Of a stretch of DNA of 64,000 bases, positions 1-9,304 are shown piece after piece. Source of the stretch: Leptospira venezuelensis. Its GTDB lineage: Bacteria; Spirochaetota; Leptospiria; Leptospirales; Leptospiraceae. Made by a program: the position numbers and the translations under genes. The notes under the pieces are model-generated. The model saw nothing but the letters and a program-made list of their open reading frames with translations. It did not search any database and was not told the origin of the DNA. The stretch spans positions 186,001 through 250,000 of the forward strand of contig NZ_NETS01000008.1 in assembly GCF_002150035.1 (NCBI RefSeq), written 5' to 3'. How positions within the stretch are numbered: the stretch's first letter is position 1; the number at the start of each line of letters is the position of its first letter.

Positions 1-279
1 AACGGCACAGGAAAAAATCCTTTTTCTTATGAGGCTTCCGATCCATTTGAAGAAATTCTAATTTCTCTCTTTAGGATATTTCTTCCGATTGATCTAAAAG
101 ATTTTTTAGATTATTTTCCTGATAAGAAGGAGAATGTACTTTCTAAACTAAAACAAAAGGCCTCAGAAGGAAAATGTATTTTGGATGGTACAATTTTCCA
201 ATGGAATCCAAAATCAGTTTTATTTTTGGATTCAGAAATTTTAGATCTGGCGGACCAGGAAGAGATCAATCCACTTTAA
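1..279 (+). CDS. C-terminal fragment of an unrecognised protein
   Basis: The reading frame is open from the first base and ends at TAA 277-279, giving the last 92 residues of a protein whose start lies outside the window. The fragment is mixed hydrophobic and charged (FEEILISLFRIFLPIDLKDF near its start, an acidic tail) with no membrane span or motif I recognise. Its final 14 bases overlap the end of the convergent chemoreceptor gene. No function is proposed; support is the open frame and the plausible tail-to-tail arrangement. Confidence 0.55.
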   Translation, partial: NGTGKNPFSYEASDPFEEILISLFRIFLPIDLKDFLDYFPDKKENVLSKLKQKASEGKCILDGTIFQWNPKSVLFLDSEILDLADQEEINPL

Positions 280-2341
280 ACTTTTCAATAAGTTTGGAAA
301 GTTGCTCCGCCAACATTTGAGTTTCGCCAGAGAATGTAGTAAGATCGTCGGCACCACCTGCGATTTCTTGCGTTCCTTCCGAAATACTTATAATCGTTTT
401 TGTGATCTCATTTGTGGCGTTTTTCTGTTCTATGACAGCTTCTTCAATCTGCATACTGAAAGAAGTTAAAGTATTGGAACTTGTTTGGATCCTGCCGGTA
501 TTCGTTTCCTGGTCTTTCACGGACACTAGTACCTTATTGGCAGAAATTTCGAACTCATTCACGCTTTGTTTCAGTTTTTTTAATATTTGAGAAGCTTCTT
601 CCACCTTGGAGTTACCATTCATCACCGCATCGTTTGTGGATTCCACAAGTTCTCCGATCTCTTGGACCGAACTGGAAGTTTGGGAAGCGAGTTTTCCTAT
701 CTCTTCTGCGACGACTGCAAATCCTTTTCCGGCTTCTCCTGCTCTAGCTGCTTCTATCGCGGCGTTTAATGCAAGAAGGTTCGTTTTTTCTGAAATCTCA
801 GTGATAATAGATAAGATTTCCGTAATTCTAGATGCGCTTTCTCCTATTTCACCCATTGCAGTTGTTGACGCGAACATCGCATTTTCTCCGGTCACAGCCT
901 GCCTTTTAGACTCAACAGCAAGATTGACTAGACCCTGCATCTCTTGGTTGATACTAACGATCTGTTCTTTCAATCGCATAGAGTTGCCGTCGATCTCTCT
1001 GGTATTTTCCACTGCTCTTTCCATGGACTTGCCAACGTTTTGAGCAGAAGCTGCAAGCTCCTCTACGGCTGCAGAAGATTCCTCAGCAGCGGAAGCCTGG
1101 GTTTGTGCGATATCTGCAAAATTTCTAGATGAAACAGCCATCTCTTCGGATTTAGAACTCAATTTTTCAGAAGAAGATCTCATCTCCTTAACTACGTTTA
1201 GAAGATTTTCTCTCATCTGATCCATAGAGATGAATAATGTGCCAATCTCATCCTTTACAGGATAATCATTCTGAACAGTAAGATTTCCTTTTGCGATCTC
1301 ATCAGAAAAACCGATCGCCTTCAAAAGGCCGGAACTTACCAATCTTTCGAATATTAAATTTAAGGAAAGTAACACAACAACGAGTATTAGAAAAGAAGAA
1401 AGTACTGCTTTCAGGATAATATCTCCAATATTTTCATAATATACTGAATTCGGAATACTCACCATCAAAGTCCAAAATTTAGGATCCTTTCCTATGTGAA
1501 ATGGAAAATAATAAGCTGTATTCCCGCTTGACTCATATACGAATCTTTTTCCTTCTTTTACATTTTCTAGATATTGTTTAAGTTCATTCTCGTCTGGAAT
1601 CTTTTTACCAAGTAAGTCATGATTTTCTCCATTGATTGCGTATAAACCTGCAGGGGAAATTAGCGCAATATGGCCTTTACCTCGAAATGGTCTTTTATTC
1701 CCGATCCTTTCTTGCAGATTTTTCAGATCAATGTCCATACCTGCTGCGCCATAAAAATGGCCTTCTACGCTGATAGGTACCACAAGAGAGATCATCAGGA
1801 TATTTTTACCACTGACAGTATAATAATAAGGTCCAACAACAGTTGGTTTATCCGTCTTCTTAGTGATCTGGTAAAAATCTCCGGTGCCGTCCGTATTATT
1901 ATAATCTCTTAATGCTTCCAGATCTACTATATCCTTGTCACGAGCTCTGTTTAAATATGGAATAAAACGACCAGATCCATCGTGGCCAGGTCTGTTTTTG
2001 TATAATAAATCTTTACCGTCATACGCATTCGGTTCATAACAAAGCCACATACCAAAATAGTCTTGGTTACGTTTCATAATTTCTTGTAATGTCTGGATCA
2101 CCTGTTCTCTCTGAGGAGAAGCATAGATCAAAGGGAAACGAAAACCACGGATCAAACCCATGAGAGTATTCAACTCTTCCATAATTTCATAGGTCCATCT
2201 TTCCGCTGTAACATCGGAACTCTGCTCCACTTCCTCCCTTAGATTCTGGTAAGAAGAATAGGAATTATAAGCCGCAAGCAGAGCAAAGGCAGTGAATAAA
2301 ACGATGGAAATATATAAAGAAATTCGGAGCCTAATACTCAT
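266..2341 (-). CDS. methyl-accepting chemotaxis protein (Cache-HAMP-MCP), copy 1
   Basis: A 691-residue transmembrane chemoreceptor that would pass ligand binding in the periplasm to CheA/CheW. Membrane span 1 is at about residues 8-28. A large periplasmic double-Cache-type sensor covers about 35-305, span 2 about 309-332 (VLSSFLILVVVLLSLNLIF), and HAMP about 333-385. The signalling domain follows, with the conserved hairpin tip NAAIEAARAG at about 526-535 followed by KGFAVVAEEI. No C-terminal CheR-docking pentapeptide is visible. The start is supported by GGAG five bases upstream of ATG. It lies 49 bp downstream of a paralogue of identical length in the same orientation, so this is a tandem duplication. 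The ligand is unknown. Confidence 0.95.
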   Translation of the reverse strand: MSIRLRISLYISIVLFTAFALLAAYNSYSSYQNLREEVEQSSDVTAERWTYEIMEELNTLMGLIRGFRFPLIYASPQREQVIQTLQEIMKRNQDYFGMWLCYEPNAYDGKDLLYKNRPGHDGSGRFIPYLNRARDKDIVDLEALRDYNNTDGTGDFYQITKKTDKPTVVGPYYYTVSGKNILMISLVVPISVEGHFYGAAGMDIDLKNLQERIGNKRPFRGKGHIALISPAGLYAINGENHDLLGKKIPDENELKQYLENVKEGKRFVYESSGNTAYYFPFHIGKDPKFWTLMVSIPNSVYYENIGDIILKAVLSSFLILVVVLLSLNLIFERLVSSGLLKAIGFSDEIAKGNLTVQNDYPVKDEIGTLFISMDQMRENLLNVVKEMRSSSEKLSSKSEEMAVSSRNFADIAQTQASAAEESSAAVEELAASAQNVGKSMERAVENTREIDGNSMRLKEQIVSINQEMQGLVNLAVESKRQAVTGENAMFASTTAMGEIGESASRITEILSIITEISEKTNLLALNAAIEAARAGEAGKGFAVVAEEIGKLASQTSSSVQEIGELVESTNDAVMNGNSKVEEASQILKKLKQSVNEFEISANKVLVSVKDQETNTGRIQTSSNTLTSFSMQIEEAVIEQKNATNEITKTIISISEGTQEIAGGADDLTTFSGETQMLAEQLSKLIEKFKVD

Positions 2342-2390
2342 AAGGGCTCCATTCTTTAATCGGAAAGAAATTTTGGAACGCTTTTTCTTT

Positions 2391-4466
2391 CTAACTGACT
2401 TTGAATTTTCCGATCAAATTGGACAATTGTTCCGATTGTCCATGCATATCTCCGGAGAATGTAGTGAGATCGTCGGCACCGGTCGCAATCTCCTGTGTAC
2501 CTTCTGAGATATTTACGATGGTTTTGGTGATTTCCTCCGTTGCTCTTCTTTGCTCGGTTACAGCTTCTTCAATCTGTAAACTGAAGGTCATGAGAGAATT
2601 TGCACTTTCTGCGATCTCTTTTGTATTGGATTCCTGGGTTTTAACAGAACTCAAAACTGCCTTCGCGGATTTATCGAATTCATCTACCCTTTCTTTAATC
2701 CTTTGTAGTATCTGTGACGCTTCTCCCATCTTATTATTTCCATCCAATACTGCGTTATTGGTAGAATTAACAAGCCCGCCGATCTCCTGAACAGAACTGG
2801 AAGTTTGGGAGGCAAGTTTTCCGATCTCTTCTGCGACCACGGCAAATCCTTTTCCTGCTTCTCCTGCCCTGGCTGCTTCGATTGCTGCGTTTAATGCGAG
2901 AAGGTTCGTTTTTTCAGAAATCTCAGTGATCAAAGAAAGTATCTCATTGATCCTGGAAGCACTATCACCAATAGCTCCCATGGCACGGTTGGAAGTGCTC
3001 ATCGCAGATTCCCCGGTAACAGCTTCTTCTTTAGAAGAGGCAGCCAAACTTACCAAGCCTTGCATCTCTGCGTTAATACTTGCAATTTGTTCCTTTAATA
3101 ATATTACGTTTCCGTCAATTTCTCTCATGCTGGAAACTGCTCTCTGCATGGATTTACCAACATTTTGAGCAGAAGCAGCCAATTCCTCTACTGCGGCAGA
3201 ACATTCTTCCGCTGCAGAGGCTTGTGTCTGAGCTACATCTGAAAAGTTCCGAGAAGAAACAGCCATTTTCTCTGCTGTTCCGGCTAACTTGTTTGTCGAA
3301 GAACCAATTTCTTTTACAACACCAAATAGATGTTCTCTCATTGTATTCATTGCTGATAATAGAGCACCTATCTCGTCATTACGGTGGTAATCGGAAGAAG
3401 CGAGTAGATTTCCCTTCGCAATCTCTTCTGAAAATCCAATCGCCTTTAATAATCCTGTAGAGATTAATTTCTGGAATATAAAATGCAAAACTACTACGAT
3501 CAAACTCACAATGAGTAAAGAAGAAACTGCATTCTGCAGAAGTACGCTAAATAGTTCTTTTACAAATATAGAATTCGGAATGCTAATCTGCATGATCCAT
3601 TGTTTCTGTCCTTTTCCTATCTTAAAAGGAAAGAAATGATGTGTATGACCATCAGACTCATATGTAAAACGTTCATGCTCTTCTGATTTAGATTGAACTA
3701 GCTTTAATTCTTCTGCGTCAGGAATAGTCTTACCCACTAGACTAGGATCTCCACCATTCGCAGCATAAATTCCCTTAGGAGAAATAAGCGCAAGATATCC
3801 TAAACTTCTGAATGGTTTTATAGCCCCCATGGATTCTTGCAATTGAGCAGTGGTAATATCCATCCCAAGTACTCCCCAAAATTTTCCTGAATTACTCACA
3901 GGAACACAAAGAGAGATCATCTGAACTTGTTTTCCACCAGCTAAATAAGAATAAGGATCCGTAACAAAAGGCTCCATTGTCTTTTTCGGGATTTGATAAA
4001 AGTCCCCACTACCGTCAGTCGCATCATAATTAGTAGAAGGTTCTATCACAGCATCGGTAAGTGATTTTACGGAATGAACATAAGTGACAAATCTTCCTGT
4101 AGAATCATGCCCTTTCTTATTTTTGTATTGGGCATCCAAAGTATCAAAAGCATTCGGCTCGTATACGGCCCACATCCCAAACCACTTAGGATTTCGATGT
4201 AGGATCTCCAACATAGTATTGGTAACTTCTTCTCTTTTAGGATTGGAGAAAATGAGAAGCATTCTGAAACCTCTGGTCATTCCCATAGCGGAATCCAGAT
4301 AATCTTTCACCTCAAAAGTATATCTTTCTGCACTTAATGCAGAACCTGATTCGATTTCCGCATGTAAACTGCGATAAGAGATCACCGAATTGATCGCAGT
4401 AAGCACTGCAAAGCCTAAAAATAAAACTAAGGATAGATATAATGAAATTCGGGCCCTGATACTCAT
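2391..4466 (-). CDS. methyl-accepting chemotaxis protein (Cache-HAMP-MCP), copy 2
   Basis: A second 691-residue receptor with the same architecture as its downstream neighbour: N-terminal span at about 8-28, Cache sensor to about 305, second span, HAMP, and a signalling domain in which the tip stretch around NAAIEAARAGEAGKGFAVVA is identical in the two copies. The sensor halves differ much more (for example different residues in the segment after the shared FYQI motif), so the pair probably detects different ligands. The sequence before ATG (CCCTCCT) is the complement of a Shine-Dalgarno sequence rather than one, so initiation looks weak or leaderless. Expression with copy 1 is plausible given the 49-bp gap. 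Confidence 0.95.
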   Translation of the reverse strand: MSIRARISLYLSLVLFLGFAVLTAINSVISYRSLHAEIESGSALSAERYTFEVKDYLDSAMGMTRGFRMLLIFSNPKREEVTNTMLEILHRNPKWFGMWAVYEPNAFDTLDAQYKNKKGHDSTGRFVTYVHSVKSLTDAVIEPSTNYDATDGSGDFYQIPKKTMEPFVTDPYSYLAGGKQVQMISLCVPVSNSGKFWGVLGMDITTAQLQESMGAIKPFRSLGYLALISPKGIYAANGGDPSLVGKTIPDAEELKLVQSKSEEHERFTYESDGHTHHFFPFKIGKGQKQWIMQISIPNSIFVKELFSVLLQNAVSSLLIVSLIVVVLHFIFQKLISTGLLKAIGFSEEIAKGNLLASSDYHRNDEIGALLSAMNTMREHLFGVVKEIGSSTNKLAGTAEKMAVSSRNFSDVAQTQASAAEECSAAVEELAASAQNVGKSMQRAVSSMREIDGNVILLKEQIASINAEMQGLVSLAASSKEEAVTGESAMSTSNRAMGAIGDSASRINEILSLITEISEKTNLLALNAAIEAARAGEAGKGFAVVAEEIGKLASQTSSSVQEIGGLVNSTNNAVLDGNNKMGEASQILQRIKERVDEFDKSAKAVLSSVKTQESNTKEIAESANSLMTFSLQIEEAVTEQRRATEEITKTIVNISEGTQEIATGADDLTTFSGDMHGQSEQLSNLIGKFKVS

Positions 4467-4532
4467 AGGAGGGAATTAGAATAGGGAAATCACAAATATG
4501 GAACAAAAAAATTCTTTCTGATACGAATTTGT

Positions 4533-4568
4533 AAAAAAGAAAAACGATCTGCAATCCGAGATCGTTTT
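4533..4568 (-). terminator. rho-independent terminator of ilvBH
   Basis: A perfect 10-bp stem, AAAACGATCT (4541-4550) with AGATCGTTTT (4559-4568), has an 8-base loop. Read on the minus strand it is followed by an almost unbroken T tract (4533-4544 complement), the classic arrangement to end transcripts coming from ilvB-ilvH. It would insulate the chemoreceptor genes downstream. Plus-strand readout also has TTTTATTT after the stem. Confidence 0.8.
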
Positions 4569-4692
4569 ATTTCGAATATCTGTTAGTTTTTACTTGGAAA
4601 TAAATTTCCGAGGTCGAATTTACTTGTAACCTGATTGTAATAATATTGTAACAATAGATTTAGATGTATAAATTCGCTCCATTCACCTATAA

Positions 4693-5172
4693 TCAGTTTG
4701 ATCTGTATTTTAAGGCAATCTGGCCTGTCCGGGCAATCTCTTGGATCCCATATTTTTGCATCATTTCCATAAAATGTTCCACCTGTCTGGTATTTCCGGA
4801 AAATTCTATGGTCATTGTGGTCTTTGTCAGATCCGCAATCTTCGCTTGGAATACTTCGCAAATAGAAATGATCTCAGTACGATTTGAATCTTCTACCTTA
4901 ACCACAACAAGTACTAGCTCCCTGCTAATACAGTCATGATACGCAAGATCCTCTACTTCAATCACATCAGGCAATTTTAGAAGTTGGCGTTTTACCTGTT
5001 CTACTACTGAATCATCCCCTTTGACTACGATTACCATATTCGAAATTTCAGAATCCTGGGTAACACCTACCGCGATGGAATCTATATTATAACTTCTTCT
5101 GGTAAATAGACCGGACACATGGCTCATCACTCCAGGATGATTGTTTACCAAAATTTTCAGTATATGTTTCAT
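4693..5172 (-). CDS. ilvH: acetolactate synthase, small (regulatory) subunit
   Basis: At 159 residues this has the usual IlvH/IlvN length. The N-terminal ACT domain begins MKHILKILVNNHPGVMSHVSGLF, where NHPGV is the typical effector-binding turn of the family, and continues through SIAVG and residues to about 80. The C-terminal ALS_ss domain (EVFQAKIADL, EFSGN, FMEMMQKYGI) follows. It activates the large subunit and confers feedback by branched-chain amino acids. Its ATG overlaps the ilvB stop as ATGA, so the two subunits are probably translationally coupled. A strong terminator lies about 125 bp beyond its stop. Confidence 0.96.
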   Translation of the reverse strand: MKHILKILVNNHPGVMSHVSGLFTRRSYNIDSIAVGVTQDSEISNMVIVVKGDDSVVEQVKRQLLKLPDVIEVEDLAYHDCISRELVLVVVKVEDSNRTEIISICEVFQAKIADLTKTTMTIEFSGNTRQVEHFMEMMQKYGIQEIARTGQIALKYRSN

Positions 5173-6899
5173 TTTTTACCGGCCCGAACTGTGTCGGAAA
5201 ATTCAATCATGTCTTTTTGAGATTTGCCCGCAGGGATCATAGGGAATACTTTTTCTTCCGCAGGGATCATAACTTCTAGTATTCTTGCATCATCGTCTTC
5301 TAAGAAAAATTCCAATGCTTTGTCTATTTCGGATTTATTAGAAATTCTTAATCCTTTTATGGAATAAGCTTCTCCCAATTTTACGAAATCTGGATTATAA
5401 TTCCATTCAGATTCGGAGAATCTTTCCTCATAGAATAGTTCCTGCCATTGGCGGACCATTCCTAAGAAATTATTATTAAAGATCAGGATCTTAACCCCTT
5501 TCTTGTACATCGCGATGGTAGCTAATTCCTGGATATTCATTTGGATGGAACCATCTCCAGAAACGCAGATCACTGTCTTATTAGGGTTTCCGAATTTAGC
5601 CCCGATTGCTGCAGGAAGACCATACCCCATTGTGCCAAGTCCACCGGAAGTCAGCCAACGATTTGCTTCTTCAAAAAGATAGTACTGAGCGGCCCACATC
5701 TGGTGTTGTCCCACATCTGTGGAAACAATTGCCTTCCCCTTACTTTTTTCGTATAATTTCTGCAAGAAACCCTGAGGTTTAATGGTATCAGTAGTATCAT
5801 CAAACTCTAATGGATGGTTCTTCTTTAATGTGTCTAAGAATCCAACCCAATCAGGGCGATCTACCTTATTTATTTTTGGAATAAGTGCCTTTAGTACTTC
5901 TTTCAGGTCTCCATGTAAAAGATAGTCTACGGAAACTCTTTTATTAAATTCTGCCGTATCTATATCTATATGAGCGCGAACAGCATTCTCCGCAAATTCT
6001 CCAGGTTTAGCAACTCGGTCATCAAACCTAGCTCCTAAGTTTAGAATATAATCACATTCTAATACAGCTTTATTAGCATAAGCTGTACCATGCATTCCTA
6101 ACATCCCAACGGAAAGTTGGTGAGTCCCAGGAAATGCTCCTATTCCCATAAGCGTTGTGGTGACAGGAATATTTCCCTTCTCCGCGAGCTCCCTGATCTC
6201 TTTGGAAGCATTTGCATTGATTGCTCCTCCTCCCACATAAAGAAGAGGACGTTTTGCTTTATTCAATGCTGCCGCAAATGAATCTAGATCTCCACCGATC
6301 GGAGGTTTTTGATAATGTCTAGAATCTATTTTAAGTTTATCTACTTTTCGAACGGAAGTAAGTTCAGTTTGTACATCCTTAGGAAAATCCAAAAGAACTG
6401 GACCTGGTCTTCCACCTAAAGCGACTAAGGTCGCCTCTTGGAAATGGCGAGCAATATCATCAGCGGACTTTATAAGTGCATTATACTTCGTGATTGGGAT
6501 TGTAATCCCATAAATATCCGCTTCTTGGAAAGCATCCGTTCCGATTGCATTGGTGGCTACTTGTCCGGTGATCGCCAAGATCGGAACAGAGTCTAGTTTT
6601 GCATCAGTAAGTCCGGTTACAAGGTTTGTAGCACCAGGACCGGAAGTGGCGATACAGACTCCAAGTTTACCAGTTGAACGTGCATATCCTTCTGCCATAT
6701 GGATGGCGCCTTGTTCATGGCGGACTAGGATATGTTTTATTTTAGTACTTTTATATAATTCGTCGTAAAATGGCAGAATTGCTCCGCCTGGATATCCGAA
6801 GACGATATCCACTCCGTATTCTTCCAGGAGTTCGACCATCAAACGGGCACCGGAGATTTTTGCTTCGGTTTTCGGCATCTTTCCCTCGTTAGAATCCAT
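5169..6899 (-). CDS. ilvB: acetolactate synthase, large (catalytic) subunit
   Basis: A 576-residue ThDP-dependent enzyme that condenses two pyruvates to acetolactate (valine, leucine) or pyruvate with 2-oxobutyrate (isoleucine). The N-terminal Pyr domain shows GYPGGAILPFYDEL and the catalytic glutamate in RHEQGAIHMAEGYAR. The central domain shows the FAD-associated region (GMLGMHGTAYAN, GARFDDRV). The C-terminal PP domain shows GLGTMGYGLPAAIGAK and the Mg/ThDP motif GDGSIQMN ending at NNNFLGMVRQWQ. Start MDSNEGKMPKTEAK gives the normal N-terminus. It is the first gene of an ilvB-ilvH pair. I see no leader peptide or T-box in the 228-bp gap upstream. Confidence 0.97.
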   Translation of the reverse strand: MDSNEGKMPKTEAKISGARLMVELLEEYGVDIVFGYPGGAILPFYDELYKSTKIKHILVRHEQGAIHMAEGYARSTGKLGVCIATSGPGATNLVTGLTDAKLDSVPILAITGQVATNAIGTDAFQEADIYGITIPITKYNALIKSADDIARHFQEATLVALGGRPGPVLLDFPKDVQTELTSVRKVDKLKIDSRHYQKPPIGGDLDSFAAALNKAKRPLLYVGGGAINANASKEIRELAEKGNIPVTTTLMGIGAFPGTHQLSVGMLGMHGTAYANKAVLECDYILNLGARFDDRVAKPGEFAENAVRAHIDIDTAEFNKRVSVDYLLHGDLKEVLKALIPKINKVDRPDWVGFLDTLKKNHPLEFDDTTDTIKPQGFLQKLYEKSKGKAIVSTDVGQHQMWAAQYYLFEEANRWLTSGGLGTMGYGLPAAIGAKFGNPNKTVICVSGDGSIQMNIQELATIAMYKKGVKILIFNNNFLGMVRQWQELFYEERFSESEWNYNPDFVKLGEAYSIKGLRISNKSEIDKALEFFLEDDDARILEVMIPAEEKVFPMIPAGKSQKDMIEFSDTVRAGKK

Positions 6900-7127
6900 T
6901 CCATGCGAAGTAAGGGCCCTGTCAAGAAGGAAGAATGGACTATAACTTTCGTGTTATTTTATGCGCTGCAAACCGGCATTTCTCGCTTTTTTTCTAATTT
7001 CAAATTTTCTTTACGGATTTAGTACCAAGGAAAACCTTTACTCATCCGTCAAAGTAATATTAAATAAAAAATTGAATGAAGAATCTACCGGATCTTCTTT
7101 CTAAATTTAAAAAGGAACTTCGGTCCT

Positions 7128-8246
7128 ATGAACGAGCCTATTGAAAAACCCCAAGCAGGAAAGGAAGAAGAAGATTCACATTTTGCTCAGATCAAAAGTT
7201 TAGCAAAAGAAGCATACCGTTTTCTGGATAGCAGACAATGGGACAAGGCCGAATCTAAATTGAAGGAACTTCTGGCTAAAGAACCGAGTAATACTTATGG
7301 TTTAGTCGGGATGGGAGACCTTCATTTTAAACGAAAGGAATTCAGGCAAGCTCTGGATTTTTATAACAGATGTATCAAAGAAGATTCATCCAATAAGTTT
7401 TCCCTGATGGGACTTATGAACTGCTATAGAGAGATGAACCTACTCAATCGGGTCATCGAAGTAGCGGAAGAATACAGGCATATTACTATCACCGACGCAT
7501 CCATCTTAAGTAGAGTTGCGGACGCTCATAGAAAACTTAAAAACTTTAAAGAATCAGAAGTATATTACATGCAGGCATTGCAGATCAATCCTAAGGATCA
7601 GTATGTGATCGTAGGTTTGGGGCATTTATTCTTCGCCTGCCAAAGATATAAAGACGCAATCAGCTGGTGGGAAAAACTTTTAGTGATCCAACCGGACAAT
7701 ATCAAAATCCTAACTGAGATCGGAAACAGCTATCGTAAGATCAAAGATTTTGATGAGGCGATCCGTTATTATCGCAGAGCTGCGGACCTAGATCCAAGGA
7801 ATTTCTTTGCATTGTATGGTTTGGCAGAATCCTATCGTGGTAAAAAAGATTTTCGCAAAGCAAACGAATTCTGGGAAAGAATTTTGGAATTCGATCCTGA
7901 CAATAAACTTATCATCAATAGATATGCAGATAGTTTAAGAGGTATGGGAGAGTTCGATAAAGCATTAGAATGTTTTAATAGAATTCTTTCTGAAGGTGAA
8001 GATTATTTTGCGCTTCTTGGAAAAGCTTCTTCATTAAAAATGAAAGGTGCAAGAGATAAGGCAGAAGAAATTTATGTGGATCTTCACAAAAAATTCCCGA
8101 TGGATCCTCGCCCTGTTGTAGAACTTTCGGAACTTTATTCCGATATGGGAAAACGGGACGAAGCTCACAAGTTATTAAACGACTTCCACAGAAAGCAGCC
8201 TTTAAACGAAGAAGTAAAACAAAAGCTGGATTCTTTCTCAGAATAA
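7128..8246 (+). CDS. tetratricopeptide repeat protein
   Basis: A 372-residue protein with no signal peptide or membrane span, built almost wholly of TPR units from about residue 20 to 365. Examples of the 34-residue helix pairs are GMGDLHFKRKEFRQALDFYN, GNSYRKIKDFDEAIRYYRRA and YGLAESYRGKKDFRKANEFW, each ending in the usual proline-containing turn (DPRN, DPDN). TPR arrays are protein-binding scaffolds; the partner cannot be inferred. The N-terminal 20 residues are highly charged. The gene stands alone and its stop is two bases from the stop of the convergent metallophosphoesterase gene. Confidence 0.85.
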   Translation: MNEPIEKPQAGKEEEDSHFAQIKSLAKEAYRFLDSRQWDKAESKLKELLAKEPSNTYGLVGMGDLHFKRKEFRQALDFYNRCIKEDSSNKFSLMGLMNCYREMNLLNRVIEVAEEYRHITITDASILSRVADAHRKLKNFKESEVYYMQALQINPKDQYVIVGLGHLFFACQRYKDAISWWEKLLVIQPDNIKILTEIGNSYRKIKDFDEAIRYYRRAADLDPRNFFALYGLAESYRGKKDFRKANEFWERILEFDPDNKLIINRYADSLRGMGEFDKALECFNRILSEGEDYFALLGKASSLKMKGARDKAEEIYVDLHKKFPMDPRPVVELSELYSDMGKRDEAHKLLNDFHRKQPLNEEVKQKLDSFSE

Positions 8247-8247
8247 T

Positions 8248-9207
8248 TCAGCCATTTATTTCGATTCGATTTTTCTCCCTCTCTATAAAATCAGGGAGGG
8301 AGAAAATTTCCTCTACTCCATTCTTTAAGTATTTCGCCTCCGCATCCCAAACTCCATCCTTTCTAGTCAATTCCACATGATGGTGCCAGATATTCCCTTC
8401 CTTGTCGGAAAAGATGCGGGGAACTCTGGCTGGATTTAGGTATAGTGTACCTTCTTCCTTTCTTTTCCATATTCTAGTTTTTACCCTTAATTTTCTGGAA
8501 GAATGGTGCATATGTCCCGCAATCACTACCTTCGGTCTTTTTTCTTGGTTTGAAATCTTACGGACAAAATTTCCGAGATCCTTGTCTCCAAAATCCCCTT
8601 CTTCGGTTTTGAAATCACAACCCCAGATATCATATGCTCTGTCTCCCAAGCCAGAAGGACCATTATGCGCAAGAACGATTAGATCTTGTTTTTGGAAGTC
8701 AATGCCCTGGATCAATTCGTTCAATTTTCTTTCAGATTCTTCGTAAGAAGAAATTCCAAATACAGATTTGATAAATAGCTGAAAATTAAACCGGGCGCCC
8801 ATTGAAAGTGGTCTCGCACCTAAAATAAAAAGACCTTCTCCTTCCTCGAAAAGATTGTACTGGCAGATACGAGTATCACCCAGATCCTTAACTAACTTTT
8901 TGTATCTTAGAAGATGAAATGTATGACTTAAGTAACCCATGTTAGGTGAAGCATTTGTAATCTCCATTAGCAATTGAGGAATAGAAGTTGTATCATGATT
9001 TCCTAAAATGAGATACTTTGGCTTCCGAACTTTAGAGATCAATTGGGCAATCTTATTTGCATTCCCTGGCCTATTGTTTCCAAGATCTCCGGTGAATATC
9101 ACGGAATCATAATTACTTTTAGAGAAGTATTCTGTGTCGACCCAGGTCCAGAATCCATGTATATCGCCCACTACAGCGATCCGTTTATCAGAAGAATCAA
9201 ATATCAA
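8248..9207 (-). CDS. calcineurin-like metallophosphoesterase
   Basis: A 319-residue cytosolic-type phosphoesterase with all the family metal ligands visible in order: VVGDIHGFW (DxH) near residue 15, FTGDLGNNRP (GD), LGNHDTT (GNHD), LAHNGPSG and AGHMHHS (GHxH) near residue 220-230. A beta-rich C-terminal segment follows (GTLYLNPARVPRI). Homologues hydrolyse phosphomonoesters or diesters; the exact substrate is not evident. Resemblance to plant and cyanobacterial 'TIGR04168'-type phosphoesterases is a guess. The gene faces away from the third chemoreceptor, with a 97-bp gap between the start codons. Confidence 0.88.
   Translation of the reverse strand: MIFDSSDKRIAVVGDIHGFWTWVDTEYFSKSNYDSVIFTGDLGNNRPGNANKIAQLISKVRKPKYLILGNHDTTSIPQLLMEITNASPNMGYLSHTFHLLRYKKLVKDLGDTRICQYNLFEEGEGLFILGARPLSMGARFNFQLFIKSVFGISSYEESERKLNELIQGIDFQKQDLIVLAHNGPSGLGDRAYDIWGCDFKTEEGDFGDKDLGNFVRKISNQEKRPKVVIAGHMHHSSRKLRVKTRIWKRKEEGTLYLNPARVPRIFSDKEGNIWHHHVELTRKDGVWDAEAKYLKNGVEEIFSLPDFIEREKNRIEING
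8271..8306. terminator. stem-loop at the TPR/phosphoesterase convergent end
   Basis: An 11-bp perfect inverted repeat, TTTTCTCCCTC (8271-8281) and GAGGGAGAAAA (8296-8306), with a 14-base loop. It begins 25 bases after the TPR stop and lies inside the last codons of the opposite phosphoesterase gene. It could end the TPR transcript, but the following T tract is short (TTT), so efficiency is uncertain. Confidence 0.4.
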
Positions 9208-9304
9208 TTTTATATTCCTAAATTTTAGGTTTCGCCACAGTGGCTTTTTAAAAGAAACTTTTTTAGATCATACTAGGTCGAAAAAAAATCAACCAGGATC
9301 GCGC

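Noticed and set aside
606..1043. 145-residue plus-strand ORF antisense to chemoreceptor copy 1
   Set aside because: It lies wholly inside the coding sequence of a well-supported chemoreceptor and has low-complexity Ser/Ala composition typical of an antisense shadow.
6900..7127. Possible T-box or leader attenuator before ilvB
   Set aside because: No leader peptide, stem with T tract or T-box motif could be identified on the minus strand.
9134..9304. Upstream extension of the third chemoreceptor
   Set aside because: It overlaps the divergent phosphoesterase start, has no ribosome site, and ATG 9305 has AGGAT and a better N-terminus.
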